A stretch of DNA of 56,186 nt from assembly GCA_002305725.1 (NCBI GenBank), contig DBQM01000026.1:14535-70720 (forward strand). The letters run 5' to 3'. Source of the stretch: Ruminococcus sp. UBA1394 (GTDB lineage Bacteria; Bacillota; Clostridia; Oscillospirales; Ruminococcaceae). This document shows positions 16,794 to 25,939 of this stretch, piece after piece. Under the pieces are notes generated by a model. The model was not told the origin of the DNA. It saw only the letters and a program-made list of their open reading frames with translations, and ran no database searches. The position numbers and the translations under genes were made by a program. How positions within the stretch are numbered: the first letter of the stretch is position 1; each line of letters begins with the position of its first letter.

Positions 16794-17885
16794 ATGAAAG
16801 CTAAAAAAATGTTTGCAGGTCTTATGGCAATTGCTATGCTCGGCGCTGGTTTTACAGGCTGCGGCACTTCAGAGAATTCTTCTTCATCTTCTTCAGAAGG
16901 CAAGACAAATGCAGAGTCTTCTGCTGATTCAAAACAGTCGGATAATTATGCAGATACAATAACACTTGTATGGTATCCGAATGAGTCTGCTGAGGATTAT
17001 GACGCAGCAAGAAATGAAGTCGGCAGACTGGTTGAAGAGGCAACAGGAAAAAAGGTTGAGCAGAAGCTTACTACGGACTATGCAATTGCCATTGAATCTC
17101 TTTCCAATGGTACGGCACAGATCGGATGCTGCATGGGTGCAGAAGGATACATCCAGGCAAAAAACGCAAATGATGCTGTAAATACGCTGTTTGTACAGTC
17201 CGGCGAATCGGGTACGCTTGATGACGCTCTCTATTACAGTTTCTTTGCAGTAAAGGAAGAAAATGCAGACCAGTATAAGGACGGCGATTCCTACAGCATT
17301 GACAACATCAAAGGCAAGAAAATGTCTTTTGTGTCAAACAGTTCCACTTCCGGATTTAAGGTTCCTACCAATCAGATAATCTCTCATTTTTCCGGAGACA
17401 ACTTAATCGTAGACGACCTTCTTGAAGGTGGCAGCGACGCTTTCTTCTCCGAGGTGCTTTTCGGCGGTTCGCATCAGGGTTCTGCATTTAATCTGCTTTC
17501 AGACAAGTGTGACGTTGCTGCGTTCTGTGACATTGAGCTTGCACCGTATGTCACCTGCACAGACGGTGAAGCGGCAGCAGCAGGCTCTGTTTATACAATC
17601 AATGATGATGCAAGCGCACCGTTTGATACTGTGACTGGTTCAAAGTTTACAGTAATTCAGTCTATCCCGGTGCTCAATGGTCCGTTTGCCTATAACGGCG
17701 ATACACTCAGTCCGGAGGATGTGCAGTCAATTCAGGAACTGTTTACATCCGAGGAAGTTGCCAATAATGAATTGATTTTTTATCCGGAAGGCAGCATGGG
17801 ACTGCTTGAAAAGGAATCGGATAAAATGGGCTTTGTCAAAGTAGAGGATTCATGGTACGATCCGATCCGCAACATGGAATCCTGA
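16794..17885 (+). CDS. phnD: phosphonate ABC transporter substrate-binding lipoprotein
   Basis: A 363-residue lipoprotein with a signal peptide ending in FTGC, then a Ser-rich linker. It is the extracellular receptor that delivers phosphonates to the PhnCE transporter. Family signs are the LVWYPNES strand near the N-terminus, IGCCMGAEGYIQA, and the SFVSNSSTSGFKVPTNQI loop rich in hydroxyl residues that hold the phosphonate group. The ATG at 16794 has AAGGAG 7 bases upstream; an earlier in-frame start at 16755 lacks one. It is the first gene of a 13-gene phn operon, with phnC starting 11 bases after its stop. Confidence 0.92.
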   Translation: MKAKKMFAGLMAIAMLGAGFTGCGTSENSSSSSSEGKTNAESSADSKQSDNYADTITLVWYPNESAEDYDAARNEVGRLVEEATGKKVEQKLTTDYAIAIESLSNGTAQIGCCMGAEGYIQAKNANDAVNTLFVQSGESGTLDDALYYSFFAVKEENADQYKDGDSYSIDNIKGKKMSFVSNSSTSGFKVPTNQIISHFSGDNLIVDDLLEGGSDAFFSEVLFGGSHQGSAFNLLSDKCDVAAFCDIELAPYVTCTDGEAAAAGSVYTINDDASAPFDTVTGSKFTVIQSIPVLNGPFAYNGDTLSPEDVQSIQELFTSEEVANNELIFYPEGSMGLLEKESDKMGFVKVEDSWYDPIRNMES

Positions 17886-17896
17886 GGAGAGTATAT

Positions 17897-18679
17897 ATGC
17901 CGATTCTTGAATTTCAGAATGTAAGTAAGGTTTATAACAATACTGCAAAAGCGCTTGATAATGTTTCCTTTTCAATTGATGAGGGTGAATTTGTATCAAT
18001 AATCGGTCCGTCCGGTGCAGGAAAGTCAACTGTTCTGAGGTGTATCAATCGTCTGATAGACGCAACCTCCGGCAGTATTGTATATGACGGACAGAATGTT
18101 ATGAAGCTGAAAAAACGTGAGTTAAGACAGGTCAGAACAAAAACAGGCATGATCTTTCAGCATTACAATCTGGTGGACAGGCTTAGCGTAATTGAAAATG
18201 TACTTCACGGCAGACTGGGACAAAAATCCACAGTCTGTGGTGTTTTAGGGGCATACAGCGAGCAGGAAAAGGAACGTGCCTTTGCCATTTTAGATGAACT
18301 CGGACTTGCTGACCAGGCGTATAAGCGCTGTGATGAATTGTCCGGAGGACAGAAACAACGTGTGGGTATTGCACGTTCAATCATGCAGGACCCTAAGCTG
18401 ATTCTCTGCGATGAGCCGATTGCCTCCCTTGACCCGAGAGCGTCAAAAGTAATAATGGATCATCTTCAGAAGATAAACTGTGAAAGAAAGATAACCTGTA
18501 TTGTCAATCTGCATCAGGTCGATGTTGCGCTGAAATATTCAGAAAGAATTATCGGTGTTTCAGCCGGAAAAATTGTCTTTGACGGAAGACCAGATGAGCT
18601 GACAGACGATAAGATACACGCAATTTACGGTTCAGACGGCAGCGATCTGATAACTGATATACAGGGTGAAAAATCATGA
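17897..18679 (+). CDS. phnC: phosphonate ABC transporter ATP-binding protein
   Basis: A 260-residue ATPase that powers phosphonate import. Walker A (GPSGAGKST), the Q-loop (IFQHYNLVDRLSV), the signature (LSGGQKQRVGIARSI) and Walker B (LILCDEPIASLDP) are all intact. The long insertion after the Q-loop (HGRLGQKST and on) is typical of PhnC. The start at 17897 follows GAGGAGAG; an in-frame ATG at 17852 lies inside phnD and is less likely. The last 4 bases overlap phnE1, a sign of coupled translation. Confidence 0.95.
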   Translation: MPILEFQNVSKVYNNTAKALDNVSFSIDEGEFVSIIGPSGAGKSTVLRCINRLIDATSGSIVYDGQNVMKLKKRELRQVRTKTGMIFQHYNLVDRLSVIENVLHGRLGQKSTVCGVLGAYSEQEKERAFAILDELGLADQAYKRCDELSGGQKQRVGIARSIMQDPKLILCDEPIASLDPRASKVIMDHLQKINCERKITCIVNLHQVDVALKYSERIIGVSAGKIVFDGRPDELTDDKIHAIYGSDGSDLITDIQGEKS

Positions 18680-19470
18680 ATGAAAGTGTAAAAAAAGTAT
18701 TTTTCAGACGTAAAATAACATATTTAGTTATCTTTGCGGCACTGATAGCAGTTTATATTATTTCCGCTTCTGCAACTGAATTTCATTTAAGTGAGGGACT
18801 TGCCTCATTTCCGAAAGCAATGGCATGGATCGGACATAATCTCATGCCAGATGAAAAGGCAATGAAACGTTTTCCGAAGATACTTGATAAGCTTATCGAA
18901 ACGGCTCTGCTTTCAGTTGCAGTAACAGTAATTGCGGCAATATTTGCTTTCTTTTTCAGTCTGTTCGGCTCTAAGGCAACGGGATTCAATGGAATTGTAA
19001 ACCGTATTGTCAGAATCGTTGCGGCGTTTTTCCGAAATGTTCCCGATGTTGTATGGGCAATGCTGCTGATGTTTTCTTTCGGACAGAATATCCTTACCGG
19101 CTTTTTCGCTCTGTTCTTTACAACCTTCGGACTGCTGACCCGTGCATTTATAGAAACCATAGACGAGGTAAGTGCAGCGGGAATAGAGGCGCTGAATGCC
19201 TCGGGAGCAAACTTTATCCAGACAGTTTTTCAGGCAATAATCCCGTCGGCAATGCCGGGAATAGTAACATGGATACTTTACATGATTGAAACGAATATCC
19301 GTAACTCAACACTTATCGGTATTTTAACTGCAACAGGAATAGGCTATCTTTTCGACCTTTATTACAAAAGACTGGATTTCAGTTCAGCAAGCTTAGTTGT
19401 GGTTTCAATTATTGTACTGGTTATTGCCATTGAGCTTGTTTCAAATCTGATAAGGAGAGTGATTTTATAA
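18676..19470 (+). CDS. phnE: phosphonate ABC transporter permease (first PhnE)
   Basis: A 264-residue inner-membrane permease of the BPD_transp_1 type. TM1 is LVIFAALIAVYIISASA, and about five further hydrophobic segments follow. The cytoplasmic EAA loop that docks the ATPase is visible as GIEALNASGANFIQTVFQAIIPSAMPG. It overlaps phnC by 4 bases and shares one base with the next permease (TAATG). Two PhnE-type genes in tandem are common in Firmicutes, where they probably form a heterodimer. Confidence 0.93.
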   Translation: MNESVKKVFFRRKITYLVIFAALIAVYIISASATEFHLSEGLASFPKAMAWIGHNLMPDEKAMKRFPKILDKLIETALLSVAVTVIAAIFAFFFSLFGSKATGFNGIVNRIVRIVAAFFRNVPDVVWAMLLMFSFGQNILTGFFALFFTTFGLLTRAFIETIDEVSAAGIEALNASGANFIQTVFQAIIPSAMPGIVTWILYMIETNIRNSTLIGILTATGIGYLFDLYYKRLDFSSASLVVVSIIVLVIAIELVSNLIRRVIL

Positions 19471-20330
19471 TGGAACAGACAGCTTCTGTTCTTACACAAT
19501 GCGGCGGAGTATGCAATGCAAGGCGGAAACGCAGCGGCAAAATCAAAATCGGAGTTCACAGCAAAAGCAGCAGCGCTGTAAAAATTCTTGTTGCAGTACT
19601 GCTGGGACTTACAGTCTATGCGTTCATCTCCTTTGATTACAAGGAAATTGTTCTGAGCGAGGCAATTTCAGCAACCCTCAGAAACGTTAAAACTGTTTTT
19701 TTAGAACCCCGACTTTCTTCTGACACATTCAGGAATGTGATGTATCAGTTGTTCGTGACATTTTGTCTTGGCACTCTTTCAACTATTTTCGGCGCAATTG
19801 CCGCTTTTTTCTGTTCACTGCTTTGTGCTAAGAATACAGCACCGTCCGGTGTGGCGAATGCTGTAAAATGTGTGATTGCTCTGATAAGAGCAGTCCCTAC
19901 AGTTTTGTGGGTGCTTATTTTTGCAGTATCAGCCGGACTTGGAAGTGTGGCGGCGGTTATTGGTCTTACATTTCACAGCTTTGCGTATCTGACTAAGGTT
20001 TATGCTGAATCTATCGAGGAAATAGACGACGGCACAATCGAGGCACTTCGTGCCAGCGGTGCAGGGTTCTGGCAGATAGTTTTTCAGGCTATCGTACCGG
20101 CATCTTTAAGCCGCATGGTTGCATGGACATTTATGAGGTTTGAGATAAACTTTACAAACGCAATTGCAGTTGGTGCGGCTGCCGGTGCAGGCGGCATCGG
20201 TTTTAATCTGTATATGGCAGGAAGCTTTTATTTTGATCTTCACGAAATGGGTATCCTTACATATATTGTCGTTATTGCTGTAATACTTCTTGAAATGTTC
20301 TCAACCAAAATCAAGGAAAGGGTAAAATAA
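19470..20330 (+). CDS. phnE: phosphonate ABC transporter permease (second PhnE)
   Basis: A 286-residue permease similar in layout to the one before it. A basic N-terminal tail of ~35 residues precedes TM1 (VKILVAVLLGLTVYAFIS). The EAA loop reads TIEALRASGAGFWQIVFQAIVPAS. The start codon overlaps the stop of the first permease. The N-terminal tail has an unusual Cys pair (TQCGGVCNARRK) that may be poorly conserved, and a later start is possible. It probably pairs with the first PhnE in the membrane. Confidence 0.92.
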   Translation: MEQTASVLTQCGGVCNARRKRSGKIKIGVHSKSSSAVKILVAVLLGLTVYAFISFDYKEIVLSEAISATLRNVKTVFLEPRLSSDTFRNVMYQLFVTFCLGTLSTIFGAIAAFFCSLLCAKNTAPSGVANAVKCVIALIRAVPTVLWVLIFAVSAGLGSVAAVIGLTFHSFAYLTKVYAESIEEIDDGTIEALRASGAGFWQIVFQAIVPASLSRMVAWTFMRFEINFTNAIAVGAAAGAGGIGFNLYMAGSFYFDLHEMGILTYIVVIAVILLEMFSTKIKERVK

Positions 20331-20337
20331 TTTTTAA

Positions 20338-20763
20338 ATGGAAAAGAAACGATTATTTAAAATTCTTTCCAGGGCTGAAAGTACTGATGTAATACAGCTT
20401 GGAAAGAAAATTCAGAATAAATATCCTGTTATGGTGATAAAAAAGCCGGAAAAGGCACTTGCGATGATAAAAATGCGTGAACCGGTGCAGAACAGTCTTT
20501 TTTATCTCGGAGAAGTTATCATATCCGAGGCGGCGGTTTCAATCGACGGAACAGTCGGCAGGGCAGCGGCTATGGGAGATGATTTTGAAAAAACGCTGAA
20601 TATGGCGGTAATAGATGCAGCCTGCAACAAGGGCGTTTTTGAAGATGAAAATCTCCTGCTTGAATGGGAAGCAAAGCAGAATGAACTTACAGAGAAAGAA
20701 AATGCCATGCTTCAGAAGACAAAGGTGGATTTTCACTCTATGGATTCGGAGGTGACAGCATGA
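20338..20763 (+). CDS. phnG: carbon-phosphorus lyase complex subunit PhnG
   Basis: A 141-residue subunit of the PhnGHIJ core, which attaches the phosphonate to ribose (together with PhnI, H and L) and then cleaves the C-P bond. Family blocks are seen: LSRAES near the start, VMVIKKPEKALAMIKMREPV, FYLGEVIISEAAV and GRAAAMGDDFEKTLNMAVIDAA. Length matches PhnG of other bacteria (about 150). It overlaps phnH by 4 bases. Confidence 0.93.
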   Translation: MEKKRLFKILSRAESTDVIQLGKKIQNKYPVMVIKKPEKALAMIKMREPVQNSLFYLGEVIISEAAVSIDGTVGRAAAMGDDFEKTLNMAVIDAACNKGVFEDENLLLEWEAKQNELTEKENAMLQKTKVDFHSMDSEVTA

Positions 20764-21362
20764 ACACTCTTCACCAGTTTGATGAGGTATTTGATACTCA
20801 GAGGGTATTCCGCAAGCTGCTTGAGGCTATGTCAAACCCGGGAAGAACGGTTTCGGTATCTGATGAAAAGGACAGGCTTTTCGGGGACTTTCCGTCAATT
20901 CTCGCAGTTGCAGTAACCCTCCTTGACAACGAGGTAAGCTTTAGCACTTGCGGCAATACAGAACTGAAAAATGACATAATGCTTGTGACTCTTTCTCCGG
21001 AATCAGATACTGAATCGGCAGATTACATTTTTGTCACAGATACAGATATGCTTGCAGAGGTTTTTGAAAAGGCAAAATGCGGAACGCTGTCCGGACCTCA
21101 CTGCTCTGCGACGATTATTATTCGTGATAACGGAAATAAGTGCGGTAAAGTTCGTCTTTACGGTCCGGGGATAAACGGTGAAACAGAGATTTCATGCCCG
21201 GAAACCTTTTGCCTGGCGCTTGAACTGAGAGACGCTCAGAATTATGAATATCCGCAGGGTGTGGATATGATTTTTGTTTCGGACAGCGGTGATATTACTG
21301 CTGTTCCAAGACTTGTGAAAAGGAGAGAAAGCAATGGCATATGTTGCGGTATCAGGCGGTGA
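20760..21362 (+). CDS. phnH: carbon-phosphorus lyase complex subunit PhnH
   Basis: A 200-residue core subunit of the C-P lyase complex. The conserved start FDTQRVFRKLLEAMSNPGR and the block FVTDTDMLAEVFEKAKCGTL are family features, followed by LYGPGINGETEI and LALELRDAQNYEYPQGVDMI. PhnH is a structural subunit with a fold related to PLP enzymes but no cofactor. It overlaps phnG by 4 bases and phnI by 29 bases. Confidence 0.93.
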   Translation: MNTLHQFDEVFDTQRVFRKLLEAMSNPGRTVSVSDEKDRLFGDFPSILAVAVTLLDNEVSFSTCGNTELKNDIMLVTLSPESDTESADYIFVTDTDMLAEVFEKAKCGTLSGPHCSATIIIRDNGNKCGKVRLYGPGINGETEISCPETFCLALELRDAQNYEYPQGVDMIFVSDSGDITAVPRLVKRRESNGICCGIRR

Positions 21363-22404
21363 AGAGGCAATTGAGGCGAGTATTCGTCTGCTTGATTATT
21401 ACAGAAGCGGTACAGACAAGGATCTGGAGCTTGACGCACTTGTACATAAATTCGGACTTCTGATTGAAAAGGTAATGAGTGAATCGGGACTTTATGCAAA
21501 GGAGTATGCGGCACTTGCATTAAAGCAGTGTGAGGGTTCGGCGGAGGAGGCAGTCTTTCTGCTGAGAGCCTATCGCTCGACACTTAAAAGAAGTCATTAC
21601 ACCAATGCAGTCGATACCGGAAAAATGCGTATTATCCGCAGAATTTCCGCCGCTTTCAAGGACATTCCCGGCGGACAGCTTTTAGGTGCGTCCTATGACT
21701 ACACTCACCGCCTTATTCACTTTGAACGTGAAAATGAAAACGCCTCAGAGCTGCATGAACATTTTCATAAAATACTTGCAGAACAGACGCCGGAAAAGGT
21801 TCAGTCATGCGGACGAGTTTCTGATATGCTGAAAGATGAGGGACTTATCAACCGTTTCCCCGAGGACAATACAGAGCCTTATGACGTTACTGAAAAGCTG
21901 CTGGAATTTCCGGCACCCAGAAGTGCACGTTTACAGACCATGACAAGAGCGGATACAGGCTTTCTTTCCGGTCTTGCGTATTCTGTGCTGAGAGGATTCG
22001 GACAGGTTCACCCGACTGTCGGCGAATTGCGAAGCGGTTATATAGAACTTGAAATTCCGTACCCCGATTCAGATGATACAATTTATCTGGGAGAAATTCT
22101 TATTACTGAGGTTGAGGCGTTTGCACAGTCGGAGGATAAAGACCAGTTAAAGCTTGCCAGCGGTTATGGAGCAGTTTTCGGCAGAAATGAAAATAAAGCA
22201 ATTGCAATGGCTGTCATCGACCGTGAACTTGAACGGGGCGGAGATTATGCGGCACAGGACGAGGAATTTGTGCTTACCCACGGAGACTGTCTTGAAATGA
22301 ACGGTTTTATTTCACATCTCAAACTTCCGCACTATGTCACATTCCAGTCAAAGCTTGACGCAGTAAGAAAAACACGGAGGAAACAGGAAAATGAAGAGTG
22401 CTGA
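21334..22404 (+). CDS. phnI: carbon-phosphorus lyase complex subunit PhnI
   Basis: A 356-residue core subunit that acts as a nucleosidase and, with PhnG, PhnH and PhnL, replaces adenine of ATP with the phosphonate. The N-terminus MAYVAVSGGEEAIEAS is a clear family match, followed by GLYAKEYAALALKQ, AYRSTLKR and the C-terminal LTHGDCLEMNGFISHLKLPHYVTFQSKL. Length equals that of the well-studied family members. The ATG has AGGAGAG upstream, inside the end of phnH; it overlaps phnJ by 14 bases. Confidence 0.95.
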   Translation: MAYVAVSGGEEAIEASIRLLDYYRSGTDKDLELDALVHKFGLLIEKVMSESGLYAKEYAALALKQCEGSAEEAVFLLRAYRSTLKRSHYTNAVDTGKMRIIRRISAAFKDIPGGQLLGASYDYTHRLIHFERENENASELHEHFHKILAEQTPEKVQSCGRVSDMLKDEGLINRFPEDNTEPYDVTEKLLEFPAPRSARLQTMTRADTGFLSGLAYSVLRGFGQVHPTVGELRSGYIELEIPYPDSDDTIYLGEILITEVEAFAQSEDKDQLKLASGYGAVFGRNENKAIAMAVIDRELERGGDYAAQDEEFVLTHGDCLEMNGFISHLKLPHYVTFQSKLDAVRKTRRKQENEEC

Positions 22405-23239
22405 AAATTATAACTACGCATTTCTGGACGAGGGTTCAAAGCGTGAAATACGCAGATGTGTTCTGAAAGCTGTTGCCATACCAGGCTATCAGGTGCCCTT
22501 TGGTTCAAGGGAACTGCCAATAGGCAGAGGCTGGGGGACAGGAGGTATTCAGCTTACTCTTTCACTTATCGGCCCTGATGATACGCTTAAAGTTATCGAC
22601 CAGGGAAGTGACGAAAGCGTCAATGCGGTCAATATAAAAAAGTTTGTACGGCTTACTACAAATGCGGAAGTCACTTCTGATACCCGCAAGGCAACCCTTA
22701 TACAAAGCCGTCACAGAATACCGGAAATCCCTCTTGAAAATAATCAGATACTGATTTTTCAGGTGCCTATCCCCGAACCGCTGAGAATAGTCGAACCGAG
22801 AGAGGAAGTAACCAGGAAAATGCATGCCGAAAAGGACTATGCACCCATATGGTTACAGCTTTATGAAAGTATTATACGATACGGCAAAGTAACTATTTCA
22901 ACGGAATATCCCTGTACAGTCGAGAACAGATATATCATGAACCCAAGCCCGATACCGAAATTTGACAACCCGAAGCTGCATATGTCAAAGTGCCTTTATC
23001 TTTTTGGTGCAGGACGTGAAAAGAAAATCTATGCAGTTCCTCCGTATACCAATGTTGTGTCGCTTGCCTTTGATGATGTCCCCTTTGAACGTGAAAGCTT
23101 TAAGGGGAAAAAGTGCAGACTTTGCGGAAGTACGGATACTTATCTTGATGAAATCTTTGATTCGGAAACAGGGGAGAGGTTTTATCAGTGCTCTGATACG
23201 TCATATTGCAGGGAGGTGCGTCTGAATGCAGCTGAATGA
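22391..23239 (+). CDS. phnJ: carbon-phosphorus lyase catalytic subunit PhnJ (radical SAM)
   Basis: A 282-residue iron-sulfur enzyme that cleaves the C-P bond of ribose-1-phosphonate 5-phosphate using S-adenosylmethionine. The unusual cysteine pattern CX2CX21CX5C is complete at Cys242, Cys245, Cys267 and Cys273 (CRLCGS, then YQCSDTSYC). The glycyl-radical residue Gly32 is present in AIPGYQVPFG. The GWGTGGIQL, PIPEPLR and SPIPKFDNPK blocks also match the family. All catalytic features are intact, so the pathway should work. It overlaps phnI and phnK. Confidence 0.97.
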   Translation: MKSAENYNYAFLDEGSKREIRRCVLKAVAIPGYQVPFGSRELPIGRGWGTGGIQLTLSLIGPDDTLKVIDQGSDESVNAVNIKKFVRLTTNAEVTSDTRKATLIQSRHRIPEIPLENNQILIFQVPIPEPLRIVEPREEVTRKMHAEKDYAPIWLQLYESIIRYGKVTISTEYPCTVENRYIMNPSPIPKFDNPKLHMSKCLYLFGAGREKKIYAVPPYTNVVSLAFDDVPFERESFKGKKCRLCGSTDTYLDEIFDSETGERFYQCSDTSYCREVRLNAAE

Positions 23240-24059
23240 AAAGCCTGTTCTGCAGGTGAAAAATCTGACGGTGCGCTACGGCGACGGCTGTCCTCATTGT
23301 CAGGAAAAGCTCGAAAAAAACCGCTGTACAGTCTGCGGAACGGTCTGGGCGGCAAATGATGTTTCAATTGATGTTTACCCCGGAGAAGTCCTTGGCATTG
23401 TAGGAGAAAGCGGTTCGGGAAAATCCACTCTTATGCAAAGTCTTTACTTTGACCTTGAGCCGACTTCGGGCAGTGCGTTTCTCAGTGGTTATCATAACGG
23501 CGAAGACAGCATATGGAATGCAAGTGCCGCAGAAAAGAGAAATATAAAAAACTGTGTAATGGGTATGGTTTATCAGAATCCTGTCCGTGGACTGCGAATG
23601 GATTACTCCGCAGCGTCCAACATTGCAGAAAAGCTTATTGCCGCCGGAAACCGTGAAGCAGGCTTTATGACGGAGCGTGCAAAGGAACTGCTGACGTCCG
23701 TTGAGATACTTACTTCAAGAATGGGTGAAGCACCGAAGAATTTCTCCGGCGGAATGCAGCAGAGAGTACAGATATCAAAGGCGCTTGCGAACAATCCGTC
23801 AATACTGCTCCTTGACGAAGTCACAACAGGACTTGACCTTTCGGTACAGGCAAGAGTGCTTGACCTGATACGTCGTATAAGAGCACAGTACGGAATTTCG
23901 ATACTGCTTGTTTCACATGACCTTGCGGTAATACGAATGCTTGCGGACAGAACTGTTGTTATGCTGGACGGCAGAATTATTGAAAGCGGTCTGACAGACC
24001 AGATTTTAGAAGACCCTCAGCACGCATATACACAGCAGCTTGTACACTCGCTGCTGTAA
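23226..24059 (+). CDS. phnK: carbon-phosphorus lyase ABC-type ATPase PhnK with zinc-knuckle insert
   Basis: A 277-residue ABC ATPase that docks onto the PhnGHIJ core rather than a transporter. Walker A (GESGSGKST), the signature (FSGGMQQRVQISKAL) and Walker B (ILLLDEV) are intact. Between the first strand (LTVRYGDG) and the Walker region there is an extra CPHC (Cys22, Cys25) and CTVC (Cys34, Cys37), a likely zinc-binding knuckle absent from the enteric protein. From knowledge of the family, related Firmicutes may share it. The start overlaps phnJ by 14 bases. Confidence 0.94.
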   Translation: MQLNEKPVLQVKNLTVRYGDGCPHCQEKLEKNRCTVCGTVWAANDVSIDVYPGEVLGIVGESGSGKSTLMQSLYFDLEPTSGSAFLSGYHNGEDSIWNASAAEKRNIKNCVMGMVYQNPVRGLRMDYSAASNIAEKLIAAGNREAGFMTERAKELLTSVEILTSRMGEAPKNFSGGMQQRVQISKALANNPSILLLDEVTTGLDLSVQARVLDLIRRIRAQYGISILLVSHDLAVIRMLADRTVVMLDGRIIESGLTDQILEDPQHAYTQQLVHSLL

Positions 24060-24071
24060 CAGGAGGAAAGT

Positions 24072-25250
24072 ATGATTGCAATAAAAAACGGACGAATCGT
24101 TACGCCCGATGAGATAATTGAAAATAAAACGCTTTTAATTGATAAGGACCGTATCGTCAGTATATGTGATAAAATAGTAGGGGCGAAAAAGGAGATAAAT
24201 GCACACGGCGGATATGTTATGCCGGGATTTATAGACGTTCACTCTGATAAAATAGAACAGTTTGTTTATCCTCGTCCCACAGCACGTTTCCCCTTTGAGC
24301 TTGCTTTAAAGGAATGTGAAAAGGAACTTCTCCAGCTTGGTATAACTACGATATATCATTCGTTTTCATTGTATAAAGACGAGCTTCTCGGAAAAAGTCC
24401 CCTTCGCACAAAGGAAAACGTACTGGAAATGGCAGAACTGATAGCGGATATACATAAGCGACGTCATCTGATACATCACCGTTTCCACCTAAGAATTGAA
24501 ATTGACAACATTGAGGCGTATGACATTGCTAAGGAAATGATGGAACGTGGACTGGTACATGAAATCTCCTTTATGGACCACACTCCCGGTCAGGGACAGT
24601 ACCGCAGTCTTGAAGTCTACCATGATACTGTTGACAAGTATCACGGCATGGAAAACGAGGGCATGACCTTTGATGAGGTTCTGGAGTACCACAAAGGAAA
24701 GGATACTCTTTCTTTTGAGCAGTTAAAAGAGCTTGCCGATATGGCGCATGAAAGAAATATTACCGTTGCGTCCCATGATGACGATACTGTGGAAAAGCTG
24801 AAAGTAAATCAGAAACTTGGAGTTGACATAAGTGAATTTCCAATCACAGAAGACACCGCAATGATTGCTCACAACACGGGCTTTTACACAGTTGCAGGCG
24901 CTCCGAATATACTGCTTGGCGGTTCTCATTCCGGAAATATGTCGGCGGCTGACGCCGTTGTGCATGGCTGTGCAGACATTCTCTGCTCCGATTATTTTCC
25001 CCAGGCAATTCTGCAAAGTCTGTTTATAATGCGTGATAAATATGATCAGCCACTGCCGGAAATGGTGAAAAAAGTGACTCTGAATCCGGCAAAGGCAATG
25101 AAAATCGACAGGGACTATGGCTCAATTGAAAAGGGTAAAAAAGCCGATATTGTTGTTGCGGATATTGTGGACGGTTACCCTGCTGTTACCCATGTTATGG
25201 TTGACGGAAAGCTTGTGTCAAAGGTCAAATACAGGAGGCAGACGGTATGA
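24072..25250 (+). CDS. phnM: alpha-D-ribose 1-methylphosphonate 5-triphosphate diphosphatase
   Basis: A 392-residue metal-dependent amidohydrolase that removes pyrophosphate from the ribosyl-phosphonate triphosphate before PhnJ acts. Metal-site motifs are visible: DVHSDK after VMPGFI, the FMDHTPGQGQYR loop, ASHDDDT and LCSDYFPQAIL. Length is close to other PhnM proteins. It starts 12 bases after phnK with AGGAGGA and overlaps phnL by 4 bases. Confidence 0.95.
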   Translation: MIAIKNGRIVTPDEIIENKTLLIDKDRIVSICDKIVGAKKEINAHGGYVMPGFIDVHSDKIEQFVYPRPTARFPFELALKECEKELLQLGITTIYHSFSLYKDELLGKSPLRTKENVLEMAELIADIHKRRHLIHHRFHLRIEIDNIEAYDIAKEMMERGLVHEISFMDHTPGQGQYRSLEVYHDTVDKYHGMENEGMTFDEVLEYHKGKDTLSFEQLKELADMAHERNITVASHDDDTVEKLKVNQKLGVDISEFPITEDTAMIAHNTGFYTVAGAPNILLGGSHSGNMSAADAVVHGCADILCSDYFPQAILQSLFIMRDKYDQPLPEMVKKVTLNPAKAMKIDRDYGSIEKGKKADIVVADIVDGYPAVTHVMVDGKLVSKVKYRRQTV

Positions 25251-25939
25251 ACATTCTGAAAATAAACGGTCTGACAAAGAATTTTTTTCTGCATAATGCA
25301 AACCGTGAGATACATTCCTGCCGCAACATAAGCTTTACTCTTGATGAAGGAAAATTCCTCGGAATAGTCGGACGCTCCGGCGCCGGAAAATCCACCATAT
25401 TAAAATGTATTCACCGTACATATATCCCGACAGAGGGCGATATAATCTACAACAGCAAAGCGTTCGGAGAGATAAGTCTGGCTTCTGCGACAGAACGTGA
25501 AATACTGTATCTGCGCAATCATGAGATAGGATATGTTTCGCAGTTTCTGAATGTCATGCCGAGAACCACTGCAAAGGAACACGTTATGAATGCGCTGACG
25601 GAAACAGGTCACAGCGTTCATGAGGCAAAGGAAAAGGCTGAGAAAATGCTTGATTATTTCCGTCTGCCCGAAAATCTGTGGGATATTTACCCCAACACAT
25701 TTTCCGGCGGAGAGCGTCTGAGACTTAACCTTGCTCATACCATGGTAAAGCGTCCCCGTCTTATGCTGCTGGACGAGCCTACCGCCTCTCTTGACGACCA
25801 GTCAAAGCTTCTGGTGCGTGACATGATTTTAAGTCTGAAAAATGAAAACACAAGCATGATTGGGATTTTCCACGATTTAAAGTTCATGGACGGGCTCTGC
25901 GACAGCGTATTTAACATTTCGGAGGGAACATTTGAATGA
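25247..25939 (+). CDS. phnL: carbon-phosphorus lyase ABC-type ATPase PhnL
   Basis: A 230-residue ABC ATPase that assists the first step, attachment of the phosphonate to ATP-derived ribose. Walker A (GRSGAGKST), the Q-loop (YVSQFLNVMPRTTA), the signature (FSGGERLRLNLAHTM) and Walker B (LMLLDEPTASLDD) are intact. The order PhnK-M-L with PhnL next to PhnM is a Firmicute-type arrangement. It overlaps both neighbours by 4 bases. Confidence 0.94.
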   Translation: MNILKINGLTKNFFLHNANREIHSCRNISFTLDEGKFLGIVGRSGAGKSTILKCIHRTYIPTEGDIIYNSKAFGEISLASATEREILYLRNHEIGYVSQFLNVMPRTTAKEHVMNALTETGHSVHEAKEKAEKMLDYFRLPENLWDIYPNTFSGGERLRLNLAHTMVKRPRLMLLDEPTASLDDQSKLLVRDMILSLKNENTSMIGIFHDLKFMDGLCDSVFNISEGTFE

